Part shown: positions 32,207-32,916 of the stretch, in pieces | Position numbering within the stretch: position 1 is the stretch's first letter | Layout: each line of letters starts with the position of its first letter | Assembly: GCA_902592345.1 (NCBI GenBank) | Contig: CACJEE010000013.1 | Location: 1 to 32,916 of the forward strand | Direction of reading: 5' to 3' | DNA length: 32,916 nt | From: an uncultured Alphaproteobacteria bacterium | GTDB taxonomy: Bacteria > Pseudomonadota > Alphaproteobacteria > HIMB59 > GCA-002718135 | Notes under the pieces: model-generated | Told to the model about the DNA's origin: nothing | Seen by the model: only the letters and a program-made list of their open reading frames with translations | Database searches by the model: none | Program-made: the position numbers and the translations under genes

Positions 32207-32916
32207 ATGATAAATCTTATTGCTATTTTTACGATAGTAAAATTTCGCATTAAAGAATTTACAAACGAATATCATTATTCAATATTAGCACCACTGACAT
32301 CTAATTTACTTTTTGTTATTATTTTTTCTACAATTGATAGATTTTATTCTTTATCAAATGACAATATATCATTTATTGAATTTTTAATACCTGGTTTAAT
32401 CATTATGGTTGTAGCTCAGGAAAGTTTTGATAATCCATCTGTATCGATGATAAATAGTAAACAGATTGGTTCATTTGATGATTTTCTAGTAGCTCCTCTT
32501 TCTCGTGTAGAAATATTTGTGGCATATTTAATTTCTCAAATTTTTATTGGATTATTTATTGCCATTATAAATTTTTTAATTTTATCATATTTTATTTCAT
32601 ATAATTATTTTTCAATTTTTAATTTCATTTATTATCTTTTATTAGTAATAATTTTTTTTACATCTATTGGCTCATTAGTGGGATTTTTAGCATATAGGTG
32701 GGATACACAAAGTACTGTTTCAAATTTTTTTATAAGTCCTATCAACTTTCTATCTGGAACTTTTTTTTCCATCAACGCTTTACCTGAAGATATCAAATAT
32801 ATTTTTTTATATAATCCTTATTATTATGTAATAACTTATTTTAGAAATTCATTTTATATTAAATCTGATGTAAACTTATATATCAACACACTAGTTTTTA
32901 TTTTTGTTTTTAGCAC
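32207..32916 (+). CDS. ABC-2 type transporter permease, partial (runs off the window)
   Basis: Open from ATG 32207 to the window end (236 codons, no stop). Several hydrophobic helices are seen, with the inward loop FDDFLVAPLSRVEIFVAYL (about 87-105) and SPINFLSGTFFSINALPEDIKYIFLYNPYYYV (about 178-209), the signature end of DrrB/NodJ-like ABC-2 permeases. Such proteins export drugs, lipids or polysaccharides together with an ATPase encoded elsewhere, probably downstream. It begins 11 bp after the M20 stop. Function and substrate are not determinable from this fragment. Confidence 0.85.
   Translation, partial: MINLIAIFTIVKFRIKEFTNEYHYSILAPLTSNLLFVIIFSTIDRFYSLSNDNISFIEFLIPGLIIMVVAQESFDNPSVSMINSKQIGSFDDFLVAPLSRVEIFVAYLISQIFIGLFIAIINFLILSYFISYNYFSIFNFIYYLLLVIIFFTSIGSLVGFLAYRWDTQSTVSNFFISPINFLSGTFFSINALPEDIKYIFLYNPYYYVITYFRNSFYIKSDVNLYINTLVFIFVFS

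Noticed and set aside
1-32916. Mobile element, prophage or CRISPR array
   Set aside because: No transposase, integrase, direct-repeat array, tRNA-flanked insertion or base-composition jump was seen.

Overview
The window is a dense, very AT-rich stretch of a streamlined alphaproteobacterial chromosome. Class is supported by an LptF permease divergent from ndk, a tiny aa3-type cytochrome c oxidase subunit IV gene, a DUF2066-like gene coupled to hda and then aspS, and an AspRS with the SPGEFYQLD signature. Base composition, 4-11 bp gene overlaps and glycine-riboswitch use recall SAR11 or AEGEAN-169/HIMB59-like marine bacteria. The presence of serC and serA argues against a typical serine-auxotrophic Pelagibacter. 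I cannot fix the genus from sequence alone. No tRNA, rRNA, CRISPR or insertion sequence was seen, and no gene-free gap exceeds 300 bases.

Layout. (1) 1-6318, housekeeping: partial lptF, ndk, small cox subunit IV, DUF2066-like protein, hda, aspS, an EamA transporter, a small membrane ORF and an AlkA-type glycosylase. (2) 6308-20946, purine catabolism: two divergent operons from a 52-bp intergenic region. The leftward one is uraH-xdhA-xdhB-xdhC-guaD-puuD. The rightward one is puuE-uraD-alc-allA followed by a BMP-family ABC importer (ATPase, two permeases, binding protein); a perfect hairpin and a purine-type phosphoribosyltransferase follow. Together they encode uptake plus every step from guanine or xanthine through urate, 5-hydroxyisourate, OHCU, allantoin, allantoate and ureidoglycolate to glyoxylate and urea. 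(3) 20943-23525, small mixed genes: an iodotyrosine-deiodinase-like flavoprotein, a rhodanese, two hypothetical small membrane ORFs, a 99-aa unknown and a second EamA transporter. (4) 23606-28446, PLP and serine metabolism: a TrpB2-type enzyme with a terminator, then a single-aptamer glycine riboswitch leading a DUF1015-serC-serA operon. (5) 28439-32916: htpG, a lysozyme-fold lipoprotein, an M20 amidohydrolase and a partial ABC-2 permease.

Most notable: the glycine riboswitch controls a serine pathway whose SerA lacks the ACT regulatory domain. No serB is present in the window, and the first gene of the operon is an uncharacterised DUF1015 protein with a DGHHR motif. Riboswitch control may replace allosteric feedback, and the DUF1015 protein is a candidate for the missing phosphoserine or serine step. 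The neighbouring purine pathway ends in glyoxylate, one transamination from glycine, so the two regions could be metabolically linked; this last point is inference.
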